A DNA stretch of 64,000 nucleotides from Nitrospira sp. (lineage in GTDB: Bacteria; Nitrospirota; Nitrospiria; Nitrospirales; Nitrospiraceae), in NCBI GenBank assembly GCA_024760545.1, contig CP060501.1, positions 868,001 to 932,000 on the forward strand, read 5' to 3'. Position numbers and translations under genes: made by a program. This document shows, piece by piece, positions 1 through 8,504 of this stretch (the first letter of the stretch is position 1; the number at the start of each line of letters is the position of its first letter). The notes below the pieces were generated by a model. It was not told where the DNA came from. It did not search any database and saw only the letters and a list, made by a program, of their open reading frames with translations.

Positions 1-362
1 GAAAACGGTTTCAAGAGGTACTCGCTGGCGCCCAGCTTCATCGCCTCGACCGCCGTTTCGATCGTGCCATACGCCGTCATGAGCACGATCGTGACCTGCG
101 GAGCGCGCGACTTGATCTCTTTGATCAAGTCCAGGCCGTTCAGGCGCGGCATCCTGAGGTCGGTCAGCACCATCCAAGGACGAAACCGGACGATCCGTTC
201 CATGGCATCGACGCCGTCGGACGCCCCTTGCACGGAATACCCAAGCCGCCTGACGGTTTCCATCAGCGCTGCTCGCATCGACGGGTCATCGTCCACAATC
301 AGAACGCGTTCGTTTTCCTCGGCACTCTCCGGAAGAGGGCTGTTTTTATCGCGATCACTCAT
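1..362 (-). CDS. Response regulator receiver protein (3' end outside window)
   Basis: A REC domain is readable on the minus strand. After a polar lead of about 18 residues comes RVLIVDDDPSMR with the acidic pocket, then the phospho-acceptor Asp in LTDLRMPRLNG, the Thr-type switch region TAYGT and the conserved Lys in LLKPF. The gene runs off the left edge, so the output domain is unseen; an NtrC-type AAA+ domain is likely from the style of the REC domain but is inference. The ATG at 362 follows GGAGGA with good spacing. It starts 16 bp after the stop of the PAS sensor kinase, so the two very probably form a two-component pair in one operon. Confidence 0.85.
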   Translation of the reverse strand, partial: MSDRDKNSPLPESAEENERVLIVDDDPSMRAALMETVRRLGYSVQGASDGVDAMERIVRFRPWMVLTDLRMPRLNGLDLIKEIKSRAPQVTIVLMTAYGTIETAVEAMKLGASEYLLKPF

Positions 363-378
363 GAGACCAATCCTCCAG

Positions 379-1656
379 TCACATCACATTGCTTTCCACA
401 GGGTCCGTTACATCGGATGCATTCCCGTTCCGCGCCATGACCGGACCCTCACTCTGATTCGAGGACGCCGATGGGTGCGGCAGAATGATCGAACAGGAGG
501 TGCCTTGCCCGACTGTGCTTTCGACATCGATCCGTCCTTGATGGGCTTCGATGATTGAATGGACGATAGCAAGGCCGAGGCCGGTTCCCTCGTCTTTCGT
601 CGTGAAGAAGGGATCAAATATGCGCGAGCGAAGAGCCGGGTCGATGCCGGTACCGGAATCGCGCACGGTCAGCCGAACGGCGGGCATGCCGAGTGTGTGC
701 GCCGGTTCTTGTTGAAGACCGACCACCAAGATGCCTCCGTTAGGCATCGCCTGCACGGCGTTCACGACCAGATTCAAGACGACCTGTTTCAACTGCCCCT
801 CATGGCACCAGATCGACGGGGTCTCTCGATCGATGTCGACTCGAATCTCCACCGGCGCTTTGGCGATCGTATGGGCGGCCAGCTTGATGGAATTACGGAT
901 CAACGGGTCAACCGGGTACCAGCCACGAGCCATGCGTACCGGTGTTGTGTACAGCAAGAGATTGGCCAACAAGCGGTCCATCGATTGGACAGCCTGCGAA
1001 ATCTGTTCGGCATAGCGTTTGGCAGACGGGTGCTCATCGAGATCGCGCTGGAGCATGGATGCAAAGAGCTCCACGCTGCCCAACGGATTTCTGATTTCAT
1101 GTGCGATCCGTCCGATGAGCTCCCCCATGGCCGCCAGTCGTTCCTTGCGCTGTAATTGCTCTTCAAGCTGATACACCCGAGTGATGTCCTGAATCAGGAC
1201 GAGGTGACCGGAGGCATCTCCGGAATCGTTGTGCAACGGTACCCGACTGATTGAGACCAACGCCTGCCCGATGCGTTGCGGCCGATCGCACACGCTGAGG
1301 CCCGCACGTGCCAAGACGTCGGATGCGCGACGATTCCGCAGTTCGGCATCCGTCGCCCCGAGCAACGTTCCGGCGGCTCGGTTGCTCCGGCTGATGATCT
1401 CGGAATCGTCCACCACCAAGACCCCGGTCGATAAGGACTCGAGGATGCCGTCCAGATGCACGCGCATGGCCTCGTTCTGACCGAGCTGCCGGCGCAGCGC
1501 CTCGTTGCTGTGAGCCAATTCCACATCCATCTGCTCCACACGCGCCGTGAGCGCGTGATACGATTGCTGCAGGGTATGGGCGGCTTCATCAAAACTTTTG
1601 AATGCCGCGCAAAGCAGTTCCCGTTCCTCAGGACGCCCTGTGGTCGCGCTGGTCAT
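379..1656 (-). CDS. PAS-domain sensor histidine kinase
   Basis: This is a soluble 425-aa kinase without transmembrane segments. An N-terminal coiled coil (about residues 20-65) precedes a PAS domain (about 68-165, beginning ILESLSTGVLVVDD). The HisKA dimerisation box has the phospho-accepting His186 in IAHEIRNPLG. The HATPase_c domain shows an N box (LNLVVNAVQAM), a G1 box (DSGTGI) and a G2 box (GTGLGLAI). It should autophosphorylate on His186 and pass phosphate to the response regulator directly downstream. Its start overlaps the stop of the TPR gene by 4 bp (ATGA), a sign of translational coupling. The cytosolic PAS-HK plus adjacent regulator recalls FlrB/FlrC flagellar pairs, but no flagellar gene is visible here. 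Confidence 0.88.
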   Translation of the reverse strand: MTSATTGRPEERELLCAAFKSFDEAAHTLQQSYHALTARVEQMDVELAHSNEALRRQLGQNEAMRVHLDGILESLSTGVLVVDDSEIISRSNRAAGTLLGATDAELRNRRASDVLARAGLSVCDRPQRIGQALVSISRVPLHNDSGDASGHLVLIQDITRVYQLEEQLQRKERLAAMGELIGRIAHEIRNPLGSVELFASMLQRDLDEHPSAKRYAEQISQAVQSMDRLLANLLLYTTPVRMARGWYPVDPLIRNSIKLAAHTIAKAPVEIRVDIDRETPSIWCHEGQLKQVVLNLVVNAVQAMPNGGILVVGLQQEPAHTLGMPAVRLTVRDSGTGIDPALRSRIFDPFFTTKDEGTGLGLAIVHSIIEAHQGRIDVESTVGQGTSCSIILPHPSASSNQSEGPVMARNGNASDVTDPVESNVM

Positions 1657-3833
1657 AATCCCTCCGCATTCGCCGAACGACGGACGACTTGCAAGCTGGC
1701 TTTCAGCGATGCCGCCAACCGGTTGACCGTCTGATCACCGGCCACATCGAGCTCCGCCAGCGCGACGGTGGCGCGATCGTACTGCTTCAACGCCGTCCAA
1801 TGCTGGGCGGTTTGGAGATGCGCCCATTCGGCTTGGCTCGCCTTCGGTTTCTTTTCCAACACCGCCAGATAAGCCGTGATGGCTCGTTCATGCCGATTCA
1901 ATCGAGACAAGGTATCCGCGTAAGCCAGGAGTGTATCGGGCGATTTCCCCGCGCCGGCTTTGAACGCTTCTTCGTACGCCAGCGCGGACTCGTCGAGCTT
2001 CTCCAGTTCTCCCAAGGTCTTGGCCAACTGCAGATACATCGCCGGCCGTTCAGGATGAACCGGATGGCGTATGAGCCATGTGCGACAGAGATGGAGAAGG
2101 CCTTGCAGATCCCGCTGCTGCCGCATGGCGGCGATGAGCAGATGCAGCACTTCCCCTTCGTATTGTCCGATAGGAAACTGAAACCGGTATCGCTCAAGGA
2201 CTTTTCGGGCGGCCTCAGGATCCCGTTGATCGAGATAGATCTTTCCAAGGCTGATTAAGGCCGGTTCGATCAAGGCCGGCTCCCGATGCGCCTTCATCAC
2301 CTGTTGGTGAAGCCGCAGGGCCTCCCGTGCGAACCCGATGCGTCGATGGGCCTCGGCGATTTCGAGCAGCAAAGGAGAACGCGCATAGCGTTGTTCTCCG
2401 GTTGCGCCGTAGCGATGAAAGAGACTCACCACCGTGAGATCGTCATGCGAGGACACCGCCGCTTCGATCCAAGGCGTCAAGAGGGCCGACAGACGCTCCG
2501 AAGCCTTCATCGCCCACGGAGCGCTTCCAGGCTCGGTTCGAATGGTGACGTCCCTGTATGCACCAAGCGCCCGATTCATGTCATTCGCATCTTCATACCC
2601 CTTCCCCAGGTAAAACAGTGCCTCGCCACCGATGGGAGTATCCGTCTCTTGCGTCGCGATCGCCTCCAGCAGCGCTCGGTAGGATGTGTCGGTCTGATCC
2701 GGGACCGGTACGTCGTGCATCATGGCGCGTACCGTGAGCCCGACCCAATTTCCTCCGGCAGGAAGCATGCTTTCCCCGCGAAGCGTGGCGATCCGCAGCC
2801 TGGCCGTCGCCGCCAACGGGCTTTGAGGGTACAGCGAGGGAATCAACGCATAGACAAACTCCGCGAGCGGCTGTTTGGCCCCCGCCCGGAAGCTCTCGGC
2901 CGCCTGCAGCAACGCTGCAGGCGCGTACTCGTGATGCGGGTACAGATTGTAGAACAGCATCATGAGCTCTCGGACAGGTGCCTCATGATGCAATTCAACC
3001 TGTGTAACGGCATACCACTGAAGAGTCAGAGGGTCACCTCTGAAGAGGGTCGGCCATCGCCGATAACTCAAGTCGTAGAAGATATGCGCCTCCGCAAATC
3101 GTCTCTGCCGGAACAGGGCATGGGCCAATCCCAGCGTGGCCCCTTGAAGCAGCCGGTCATCCTCGCTTCGCTTTCTCACATTGGCATAGGCGTGCTCGGC
3201 GTCCTTCCATTTGCTCATCGCCATGAACGTATGTCCCAGCCCGAGTAGAGCCCGATTCGCGTCGAACGGAAGGTGGGCGGAATGGGCCATGGCTTGTTCA
3301 TAGAACGCCTGTGCTTCCTGAAACCACCCTTGATCGATGTATAAATCCGCGATCCGCCATTCCGCTCTTCTGGCGTTCGCAGACTGTGGATGATCATGAA
3401 GAAGCTTTTTGTATTCCTGAATCGCATCCAACCGGTGTGGCGTGGAGAGCTCGTCACGAAGCGACAGCTCAACCAAAAACGCCTTCGCCGACGGAACGAG
3501 TACGCTTGCCGGATGTTCTTTGACGATCATCTCGAAAAATCGTCGCGCTTCCACCCAGGATTTCTTTCTATAGGCAGACTGGCCTTCTTCCCACGCCAGA
3601 CCTTCAATTCCTTGAGAGAGGCCTTCCAGACGGGGCCCGTCGTCGGGCAAGAGCTGCAGGAGCCGGTCGACCGGCTCCGGATTGCGCACCGAGGGGGCCC
3701 GCTCGGTGACGGCGGCCGACAAGATGGGAGGAGATGAGCGGCCGGAAGACTCCCCAATGGCTGAGGGAGGGATCGCCATCCAGACGGCGGTCCAGAGAAT
3801 CAACGGAGCATATAAAGGGCGGTATCGATGCAC
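1653..3833 (-). CDS. Secreted tetratricopeptide repeat protein
   Basis: A 726-aa protein that begins with a signal-peptide-like stretch (hydrophobic YAPLILWTAVWMAIPPSAIG, cleavage expected near residue 27). The rest is a long series of helical TPR or TolA/YbgF-like repeats, for example ARRFFEMIVKEHPAS, AIQEYKKLLHDHPQSANA and AITAYLAVLEKKPKA. Such repeats are protein-interaction scaffolds, usually periplasmic when exported. No catalytic motif is seen. It lies between a sigma-54 activator and a sensor kinase, and its stop overlaps the kinase start, so it probably belongs to the same signalling operon, perhaps as a periplasmic sensor or accessory part. The ATG start has no strong ribosome binding site. 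Confidence 0.75.
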   Translation of the reverse strand: MHRYRPLYAPLILWTAVWMAIPPSAIGESSGRSSPPILSAAVTERAPSVRNPEPVDRLLQLLPDDGPRLEGLSQGIEGLAWEEGQSAYRKKSWVEARRFFEMIVKEHPASVLVPSAKAFLVELSLRDELSTPHRLDAIQEYKKLLHDHPQSANARRAEWRIADLYIDQGWFQEAQAFYEQAMAHSAHLPFDANRALLGLGHTFMAMSKWKDAEHAYANVRKRSEDDRLLQGATLGLAHALFRQRRFAEAHIFYDLSYRRWPTLFRGDPLTLQWYAVTQVELHHEAPVRELMMLFYNLYPHHEYAPAALLQAAESFRAGAKQPLAEFVYALIPSLYPQSPLAATARLRIATLRGESMLPAGGNWVGLTVRAMMHDVPVPDQTDTSYRALLEAIATQETDTPIGGEALFYLGKGYEDANDMNRALGAYRDVTIRTEPGSAPWAMKASERLSALLTPWIEAAVSSHDDLTVVSLFHRYGATGEQRYARSPLLLEIAEAHRRIGFAREALRLHQQVMKAHREPALIEPALISLGKIYLDQRDPEAARKVLERYRFQFPIGQYEGEVLHLLIAAMRQQRDLQGLLHLCRTWLIRHPVHPERPAMYLQLAKTLGELEKLDESALAYEEAFKAGAGKSPDTLLAYADTLSRLNRHERAITAYLAVLEKKPKASQAEWAHLQTAQHWTALKQYDRATVALAELDVAGDQTVNRLAASLKASLQVVRRSANAEGL

Positions 3834-3951
3834 GGCGATAGGGCATCAGCAAGGCTCATGCCCTGTGCATCCGCAGAAAACTCGAAGGAAATCATGACAC
3901 TTATCGTGAGCGGTCGTGAACCGCGGCTGGCGGCGTCAGGATTGGCGTCGG

Positions 3952-5403
3952 CTAGGTCGCGATATCGTCAATCTTTTGACTGGATGGCCCGGGCCACAAT
4001 GGGAGCGTTTCCAGGTGGGATCGCGGATCAACGCCTTTGCGTTTGAGTTTTTCGACCAACGTCGTTCGATTGAGATGGAGAAGTTGAGCGGCGCGAGACG
4101 TGACGCCGTTTGCCTTGCGTAACGCCTCCATGATGAGGTGCTTTTCGTACTGCTCGACCTCTCTGGAGAGATTGATGCCGTCCTCACTGAATCTGAAGAA
4201 CTGTTCCTTGAATTCAGGGGCGGCCGGTTTCGGACCGATCTTCTGCGGAAGATCCTCTGCCGACAGAATGCCGTGCTTCTTCAGGACGACCAACCGTTCG
4301 ACCATATTCTCCAGCTCGCGAATGTTCCCAGGCCAGTCGTACTCGGTCAACTGATGCAGAGCCTCGGGGGTAAAACCCGACACCTCGGTGTGCTTGCTCT
4401 GATTGAAGCGGGTCAAAAAGTGATCGATGAGGAGCGGAATGTCGCTGCGGCGGTCTCGGAGGGGCGGGATGACGATCGGAATCACGTTGAGCCGATAGAA
4501 CAGATCCTTGCGGAATCGCCTTTCCTCCACGAGCGTTTCCAAATCCTGATTCGTCGCGGCGATGATGCGCACGTCCACATGAATCGTCCGATTTCCCCCC
4601 ACCCGTTCGAATTCCCGTTCTTGCAGCACACGGAGCAGCTTCACTTGCAGCGGGAGGCTCATTTCCCCGATTTCATCGAGAAAGATGGTCCCGCCATGCG
4701 CCAACTCAAAACGGCCCATCCGCGGATGGGTGGCACCGGTAAACGCGCCCTTTTCGTGCCCGAAGAGTTCCGATTCCAGCAGATTTTCAGGAATGGCTCC
4801 GCAATTCACCGGGACCAACGGGCGATCTCTTCGGAGACTATTGAAGTGGAGCATGCGGGCCACCAGCTCCTTGCCCGTGCCGCTCTCCCCTTGAATCATC
4901 ACCGTACTGTCGCTGTCGGCGACTTTTTGCACGAAGTCCATCACCTGCTGCATGGGCTCGCTGATGCCCACCAATTGCTCCAGCCGGTATTGATCTCGCA
5001 CGGCCTTTCTCAAGAGGTGGTTTTCTTGACGCAGGCGATGAAACTCCGCCGCCTTCCGCACCACCACCGCAACCGTCTCGAGATCAAACGGCTTCGTAAT
5101 GAAATCGAACGCGCCGGACTTCATGGCACGGACAGCGGTTTCGATCGTGCCGAATCCGGTCATCATGATGGGAATGATTTTCGCGTCGAGCTTGGCAAGG
5201 CGATCGATAATGGCAAGTCCGTCGATGTCGGGCAGCTGAAAGTCCGTGATCACGATATGGACCACTGCCTCCCTGACCGCACGGATCGCCGCAGTCCCAT
5301 CCTCTGCAGTCGAGACACTGTATCCCTCCTGCACGAGCGTTTCCTGCAGAATGTCCCGAAGCGCGGGATCGTCGTCGACAACCAACACGTGGACTTGACT
5401 CAT
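3952..5403 (-). CDS. NtrC-family sigma-54-dependent response regulator
   Basis: The three classic domains are complete: a receiver with phospho-acceptor Asp54 (VITDFQLPD) and TKPF lysine; an AAA+ sigma-54 activation domain with Walker A GESGTGKE, the loop GAFTGA that touches sigma-54, and Walker [13 protein letters not shown]; and a Fis-type helix-turn-helix (RAAQLLHLNRTTLVEKL) near the C-terminus. It should activate sigma-54 promoters after phosphorylation. The ATG at 5403 places the REC domain at the very N-terminus; an in-frame TTG reading 21 codons longer is unlikely to be used. It is first in the minus-strand block with the TPR protein, kinase and second regulator, 118 bp upstream of the TPR gene. 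No target site is visible. Confidence 0.92.
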   Translation of the reverse strand: MSQVHVLVVDDDPALRDILQETLVQEGYSVSTAEDGTAAIRAVREAVVHIVITDFQLPDIDGLAIIDRLAKLDAKIIPIMMTGFGTIETAVRAMKSGAFDFITKPFDLETVAVVVRKAAEFHRLRQENHLLRKAVRDQYRLEQLVGISEPMQQVMDFVQKVADSDSTVMIQGESGTGKELVARMLHFNSLRRDRPLVPVNCGAIPENLLESELFGHEKGAFTGATHPRMGRFELAHGGTIFLDEIGEMSLPLQVKLLRVLQEREFERVGGNRTIHVDVRIIAATNQDLETLVEERRFRKDLFYRLNVIPIVIPPLRDRRSDIPLLIDHFLTRFNQSKHTEVSGFTPEALHQLTEYDWPGNIRELENMVERLVVLKKHGILSAEDLPQKIGPKPAAPEFKEQFFRFSEDGINLSREVEQYEKHLIMEALRKANGVTSRAAQLLHLNRTTLVEKLKRKGVDPRSHLETLPLWPGPSSQKIDDIAT

Positions 5404-5543
5404 GGTCGATACCATTGGGAATACGAAGTACGCGGCGGGGTTAGGATAATCACCAAGGGCATCCAATGCAAGTTATATCAGTTACCCAACAGCAACCTGA
5501 TCGGAGGGAGATTACTTGAGAGGTTCTAGTGAAAGGACACCAC

Positions 5544-5660
5544 ATGTCATTCGCCAAGCAACGTATCGAAGAACTCAAAAGAGAGCTGGCCCAAGCGGAA
5601 GAGGAACTCACACCGCACACTGTAGAGGTTAACCGACGACAAGGAGCAACGCGTAGTTAG
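5544..5660 (+). CDS. Possible 38-aa coiled-coil ORF
   Basis: A short ORF with ATG after GAAAGGACACC. The product starts MSFAKQRIEELKRELAQAEE and is a strongly charged heptad-like helix for about 25 residues. It lies in the gene-poor debris between the sigma-54 regulator and the tRNA. Nothing else supports it, and it may be the leftover start of a larger gene, since the frame ends abruptly after the helix. Confidence 0.25.
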   Translation: MSFAKQRIEELKRELAQAEEELTPHTVEVNRRQGATRS

Positions 5661-6095
5661 ACTCTATCCGAGCGAGACAATTCGCACTGATACCCGCGCA
5701 GGCGATCCAGAGGCAAACCAGCACATCCCCGATTTAGGAAACCAGGTGAAGACGTAGAGGGGCAATCTAGCCCGGCAGTGTTCTATGAGTTCGTGTCACG
5801 TGGCCGGAAGTGTCCGGGAGTGTAAGGAGAAGGACGAGCAATAGCTCTTAGAGTGTTAAAAAGAACCGCAGGAAGAAGCCAAAGGAAGTCGTCCAGGTGG
5901 GTGACTCTAGACGACTCCCTTTAGGCCAGCCAACAGCGGGTGATTGTCAGGGTAACTAATCCAGCTGTTGAACTCTCTTATACCGGTGACAAATCGGGAA
6001 TGCGGGCACAGTCCCAGAAGTATTTTGAGGAGCATGCCCTTATTGCCGATTCACAAAGCCTCCGTGTCGTTCACAGAATGGGTGTCGCACACAGG

Positions 6096-6176
6096 CTAAC
6101 GCCGCGCGAGTTGAAACACTTGGTACACCAACCCAACGATGGTGGCCAACAAGAATACTTCTATGAGGATTGTCAT
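6096..6176 (-). CDS. Single-pass membrane microprotein (26 aa)
   Basis: A very strong ribosome binding site (AGGAGGGAGGTG) lies upstream of an ATG that opens a 26-aa ORF. The product MTILIEVFLLATIVGLVYQV plus FQLARR is one hydrophobic helix followed by a positive tail, typical of a small inner-membrane protein with a cytoplasmic C-terminus. The site is far better than chance for this gap and is the main support. The function is unknown. A second microprotein of the same design lies about 180 bp upstream on the same strand, so both could share a transcript. Confidence 0.5.
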   Translation of the reverse strand: MTILIEVFLLATIVGLVYQVFQLARR

Positions 6177-6281
6177 AATGTGTTCACCTCCCTCCTCTTG
6201 TCTTTAGCCTATCCTGCGAACATGAATTCCCGATGACGATTTCGTGAACATTTCTTCATTGATCTGAAACACAACAATTAT

Positions 6282-6326
6282 GCCTATGGAACCGTCTCAG
6301 GCTGCACTCCGAAACGGCCCATAGGC
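6282..6326 (-). terminator. Hairpin downstream of the 31-aa membrane ORF
   Basis: GCCTATGG at 6282-6289 and CCATAGGC at 6319-6326 form a perfect 8-bp stem, extended inside by CCGT/ACGG pairing. It sits 29 bp past the stop at 6355 on the minus strand. There is no clear run of U, so intrinsic termination is uncertain; it may only stabilise the RNA. Confidence 0.3.
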
Positions 6327-6354
6327 GAATCGGGAAGGGCCTTCAGGTTAGTTC

Positions 6355-6450
6355 TCACTTTTGCCGCTGTTGACCCTTTTTGTAGACGACCACTCCCGCA
6401 ATTACTAACCCAAGAATCGTCCCACCGAATATCAGCCAATTGGTGTCCAT
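6355..6450 (-). CDS. Single-pass membrane microprotein (31 aa)
   Basis: The ORF starts with ATG after GAAAGGGGAACCT, a good ribosome binding site, and encodes MDTNWLIFGGTILGLVIAGV followed by VVYKKGQQRQK. One hydrophobic segment with a Gly-zipper-like GGTILG pattern and a basic tail is evident, as in many stress-related or toxin-like membrane microproteins. No homology can be claimed. It is upstream of the 26-aa membrane ORF on the same strand, in the debris zone next to the tRNA-Thr attachment site. Confidence 0.5.
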   Translation of the reverse strand: MDTNWLIFGGTILGLVIAGVVVYKKGQQRQK

Positions 6451-6569
6451 AGGTTCCCCTTTCGTTTAATCGATGTAGACAGCCTACCGCTGGGAGATGA
6501 AGACAGGGTGAAGGTCGCATGAAGAAGGTCTAATGAGAGCAGCGCACCGCCAAACCACGGAAGACACTC

Positions 6570-6716
6570 ATGGGACTAACCCAGCGGCCTGATAGTGGCT
6601 ATGTGAAGTTTCGCGTGATCGAGAGCGAAGACGGGAAATCGTTGGTCTTGGCGAGTGGGGTACACACTCCCCTCAACTGTGGAAGCGGTATAATTAGATT
6701 CGAGAGGAAGACTTAA
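6570..6716 (+). pseudogene. N-terminal stub of a tyrosine integrase
   Basis: This 48-codon frame starts MGLTQRPDSGYVKFRVIESE. That matches the N-terminus of the complete integrase on the other side of the tRNA (MGLTKRKDSYYVEFRVTDDG), sharing the M-G-L-T-x-R-x-D-S-x-Y-V-x-F-R-V pattern of the arm-binding domain. The frame loses similarity after about 30 residues and stops; the core-binding and catalytic domains are absent. It is a decayed integrase left by an older element, on the plus strand and on the far side of the tRNA. It is opposite in direction to the active integrases. Confidence 0.55.
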
Positions 6717-6824
6717 CTCAGGCGGCACACCGACTCGGAAAGTATCTCCAACAGCACACGCCCAGAACACTTGACGGAGCACCCCATAAAGGATAAAAGG
6801 ACAACTCCTCGAAATTCTTAGAGG

Positions 6825-6900
6825 GCTGGCGTAGCTCAATCGGCAGAGCAGCGGTTTTGTAAACCGCAGGTTGGAGGTTCGATTCCTCTCGCCAGCTCCA
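6825..6900 (+). tRNA. tRNA-Thr(TGT)
   Basis: A complete cloverleaf. The acceptor stem GCTGGCG pairs with CGCCAGC. The anticodon stem GCGGT/ACCGC encloses loop TTTGTAA with anticodon TGT at 6858-6860. The T-arm carries GGTTCGATTCC, and CCA is encoded at 6898-6900. The 3' portion from the anticodon loop onward is the attachment site used repeatedly in this window. Because the left copy is complete, the insertions kept the tRNA functional. Confidence 0.97.
6856..6900 (+). repeat. attL core: 3' part of tRNA-Thr
   Basis: A 45-bp segment from the anticodon loop to CCA recurs without mismatch at 21326-21370 and 26626-26670, and in decayed form further right. All copies share one orientation, which identifies it as the integration core. 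Confidence 0.95.
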
Positions 6901-6905
6901 ACCTT

Positions 6906-8021
6906 TCAAGCACTTACGACTGACCCTGATTCACGATCATCGGCAGGTGTTATTACAGTGTTAGAAAGGTAGGCATTCAGCTTATTCGCAGCCGTTAATA
7001 GATCACTCTCCGCCACACTGTTATAACGTTTCCACATGAGCGGCGACTTGTGACCAATGATCTGCATTGCCGTAGTGGTATCGACCCCTGCTCGCCTCAA
7101 GTTGGTCGCAGCACAGTGTCGCAAGTCATGAAAGCGTAAGTTTTCAATTCCAGCCTTCCGGCAAGCTGTCTTGAATGCCGTTTTGACCTCACTCACTGGA
7201 TTCCTCTGATAGACAAATACATGCTTGTGGGCAATATCTCGAACCTTGGCTAGTTGGCTCAAGGTTGCCTTCACTTGTGGTGTCATGGGTATTTGGCGAC
7301 GTTTGTTCGTTTTTGTGTCTATTGCTCTCAGAGTGATAATCCCCCGATGCAGATCAACCCGATCCCATGTCAGATTGAGAATCTCGCCTAATCGCTGTCC
7401 TAGGTGGTAGGCGGTCAGCAAAATAGGCTTGAGGTGTGGAGCAGCCGCCTCAAAGAGCCGTAGCCATTCTTCAGCCGTCAATACCTTATCCCGTTCGTTG
7501 TTAGCATAGGGAATCGGTACCAGGGTCGCAGGATTGACGGAAAGTAGCCCCTTACGTCGTGCTACGTTCAAACAATGCTTGAGGATGATATGGTCATTGT
7601 TAATGGTCTGCAATCGTGGAGCCTCTCCGTCATACTTTCTGCGTTGAGCACGATACGCCTCCACATCCTCCGGGGTGATGGCCGTCAGGAGTTTCTTTCC
7701 AAAATATGGAACCAACTGAAGGCTGACCACGTTTATCCGATCCTTGAGAGATCGTAGCCGCTGGACTTGCTCTGATTGTAGATAGTCATTTGCCCACTCT
7801 TCGAAGGTAATCAACCTTTCTCTATCGCTCTTGATCGCTCCTTTCATAAGGTCAGTTTTGATTAGGGCTTCCTGCTGCTTAGCAACCGTCCTATTACTAC
7901 TACCTACTTTCCACCGTCGAAGCTTTCCACCTTGGGCTTCTGATGACAGTTTAAGCGTTCTGCCATCATCAGTAACTCGAAACTCGACATAGTAACTGTC
8001 CTTCCGTTTGGTCAGTCCCAT
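6906..8021 (-). CDS. int: Tyrosine site-specific integrase, element 1
   Basis: A 371-aa tyrosine recombinase with an N-terminal arm-binding AP2-like domain (MGLTKRKDSYYVEFRV), a SAM-like core-binding domain (about 75-165) and a catalytic domain. Active-site residues are visible as Arg in HLGQRLGEILNLTWDRVD, His-x-x-Arg in LRFHDLRHCAATNLRRAG, the late His in IIGHKSP and the nucleophilic Tyr in WKRYNSV. It should integrate and excise the element at tRNA-Thr. The ATG at 8021 follows GGGGAGGAG and is preferred to a start six codons earlier. Its stop lies 5 bp from the tRNA end, the usual place for the integrase of a tRNA-targeting element. The 21-bp arm-like repeat at 6944 lies within its 3' end. 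Confidence 0.93.
   Translation of the reverse strand: MGLTKRKDSYYVEFRVTDDGRTLKLSSEAQGGKLRRWKVGSSNRTVAKQQEALIKTDLMKGAIKSDRERLITFEEWANDYLQSEQVQRLRSLKDRINVVSLQLVPYFGKKLLTAITPEDVEAYRAQRRKYDGEAPRLQTINNDHIILKHCLNVARRKGLLSVNPATLVPIPYANNERDKVLTAEEWLRLFEAAAPHLKPILLTAYHLGQRLGEILNLTWDRVDLHRGIITLRAIDTKTNKRRQIPMTPQVKATLSQLAKVRDIAHKHVFVYQRNPVSEVKTAFKTACRKAGIENLRFHDLRHCAATNLRRAGVDTTTAMQIIGHKSPLMWKRYNSVAESDLLTAANKLNAYLSNTVITPADDRESGSVVSA
6944..6964 (+). repeat. Element 1 end repeat, left copy (candidate integrase arm site)
   Basis: CAGGTGTTATTACAGTGTTA plus G is identical to 21174-21194 near the right end of the same element, in the same orientation. The left copy is 44 bp inside the attL core. Decayed versions are seen near 29290, 34038 and 39533. 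The pattern fits arm-type binding sites of the element 1 integrase. Confidence 0.6.
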
Positions 8022-8035
8022 ATAGCTCCTCCCCG

Positions 8036-8473
8036 TCATTCATGCATCCTTGTGTCCGGCCCCTTAAGGTTCGTTAGTAATGTTTTTACGTGCTTAGTTG
8101 CCGATCTAACCTGCTTATACTCATAGTTCCATGTATAACGCTCCCATAGACCCCTCTCCACATATTGACTAAGCCACTTTTCCAAGGCCTTGATCGCCTG
8201 GTCTACGGCGGCGTTTCGGCCTTTTGGATCATCTTGATTCTTCATCTCCTCCCTCCTTTGATTAGGTTGATGTTTAGAAAAACGCCCTGGGCCACCAAGT
8301 AATTCGGGCACCGCCACACCCAAAGTCGCTGCTATAGCGAGAAGGGTTGAAAGGCGGGGGTCGTATTCTCCCTGTTCCAGGCGTACAAGCGTAGCAAGAC
8401 CAACCCCCGAATCCTTGCTCAATTGTCGCAAGGTTTTTCGCGCCTCCTTTCTTATAGCTTTAAGTCTAAGCAT
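8036..8473 (-). CDS. Xre-family HTH regulator with C-terminal helical extension
   Basis: A 145-aa protein. Residues about 3-60 form a Cro/CI-type helix-turn-helix (LRQLSKDSGVGLATLVRLEQ, then PRLSTLLAIAATLGV). The last 70 residues (MKNQDDPKGRNAAVDQAIKA onward) form a charged helical domain. An in-frame internal ATG (about 8242) is preceded by AAAGGAGGGAGGAG, a better ribosome binding site than that of the full-length start, so the C-terminal part may also be made alone. The gene lies between excisionase and integrase. A perfect inverted repeat at 8482-8499 just upstream suggests autoregulation. It is probably the repressor that controls integration and excision. Confidence 0.8.
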   Translation of the reverse strand: MLRLKAIRKEARKTLRQLSKDSGVGLATLVRLEQGEYDPRLSTLLAIAATLGVAVPELLGGPGRFSKHQPNQRREEMKNQDDPKGRNAAVDQAIKALEKWLSQYVERGLWERYTWNYEYKQVRSATKHVKTLLTNLKGPDTRMHE

Positions 8474-8481
8474 GATCACAT

Positions 8482-8499
8482 GTACTCAGTTGTGAGTAC
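8482..8499. promoter_or_regulatory. Perfect inverted repeat, likely Xre operator
   Basis: GTACTCA-GTTG-TGAGTAC is a perfect 7-bp dyad with a 4-bp spacer, a few bases upstream of the Xre start and just after the excisionase stop. Dyads of this size at this place are typical operators for Cro/CI-like repressors. Confidence 0.55.
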
Positions 8500-8504
8500 A
8501 ACTG

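Noticed and set aside
5940-6236. 98-codon plus-strand frame left of the tRNA
   Set aside because: No ribosome binding site, and it overlaps the much better-supported 26-aa minus-strand microprotein.
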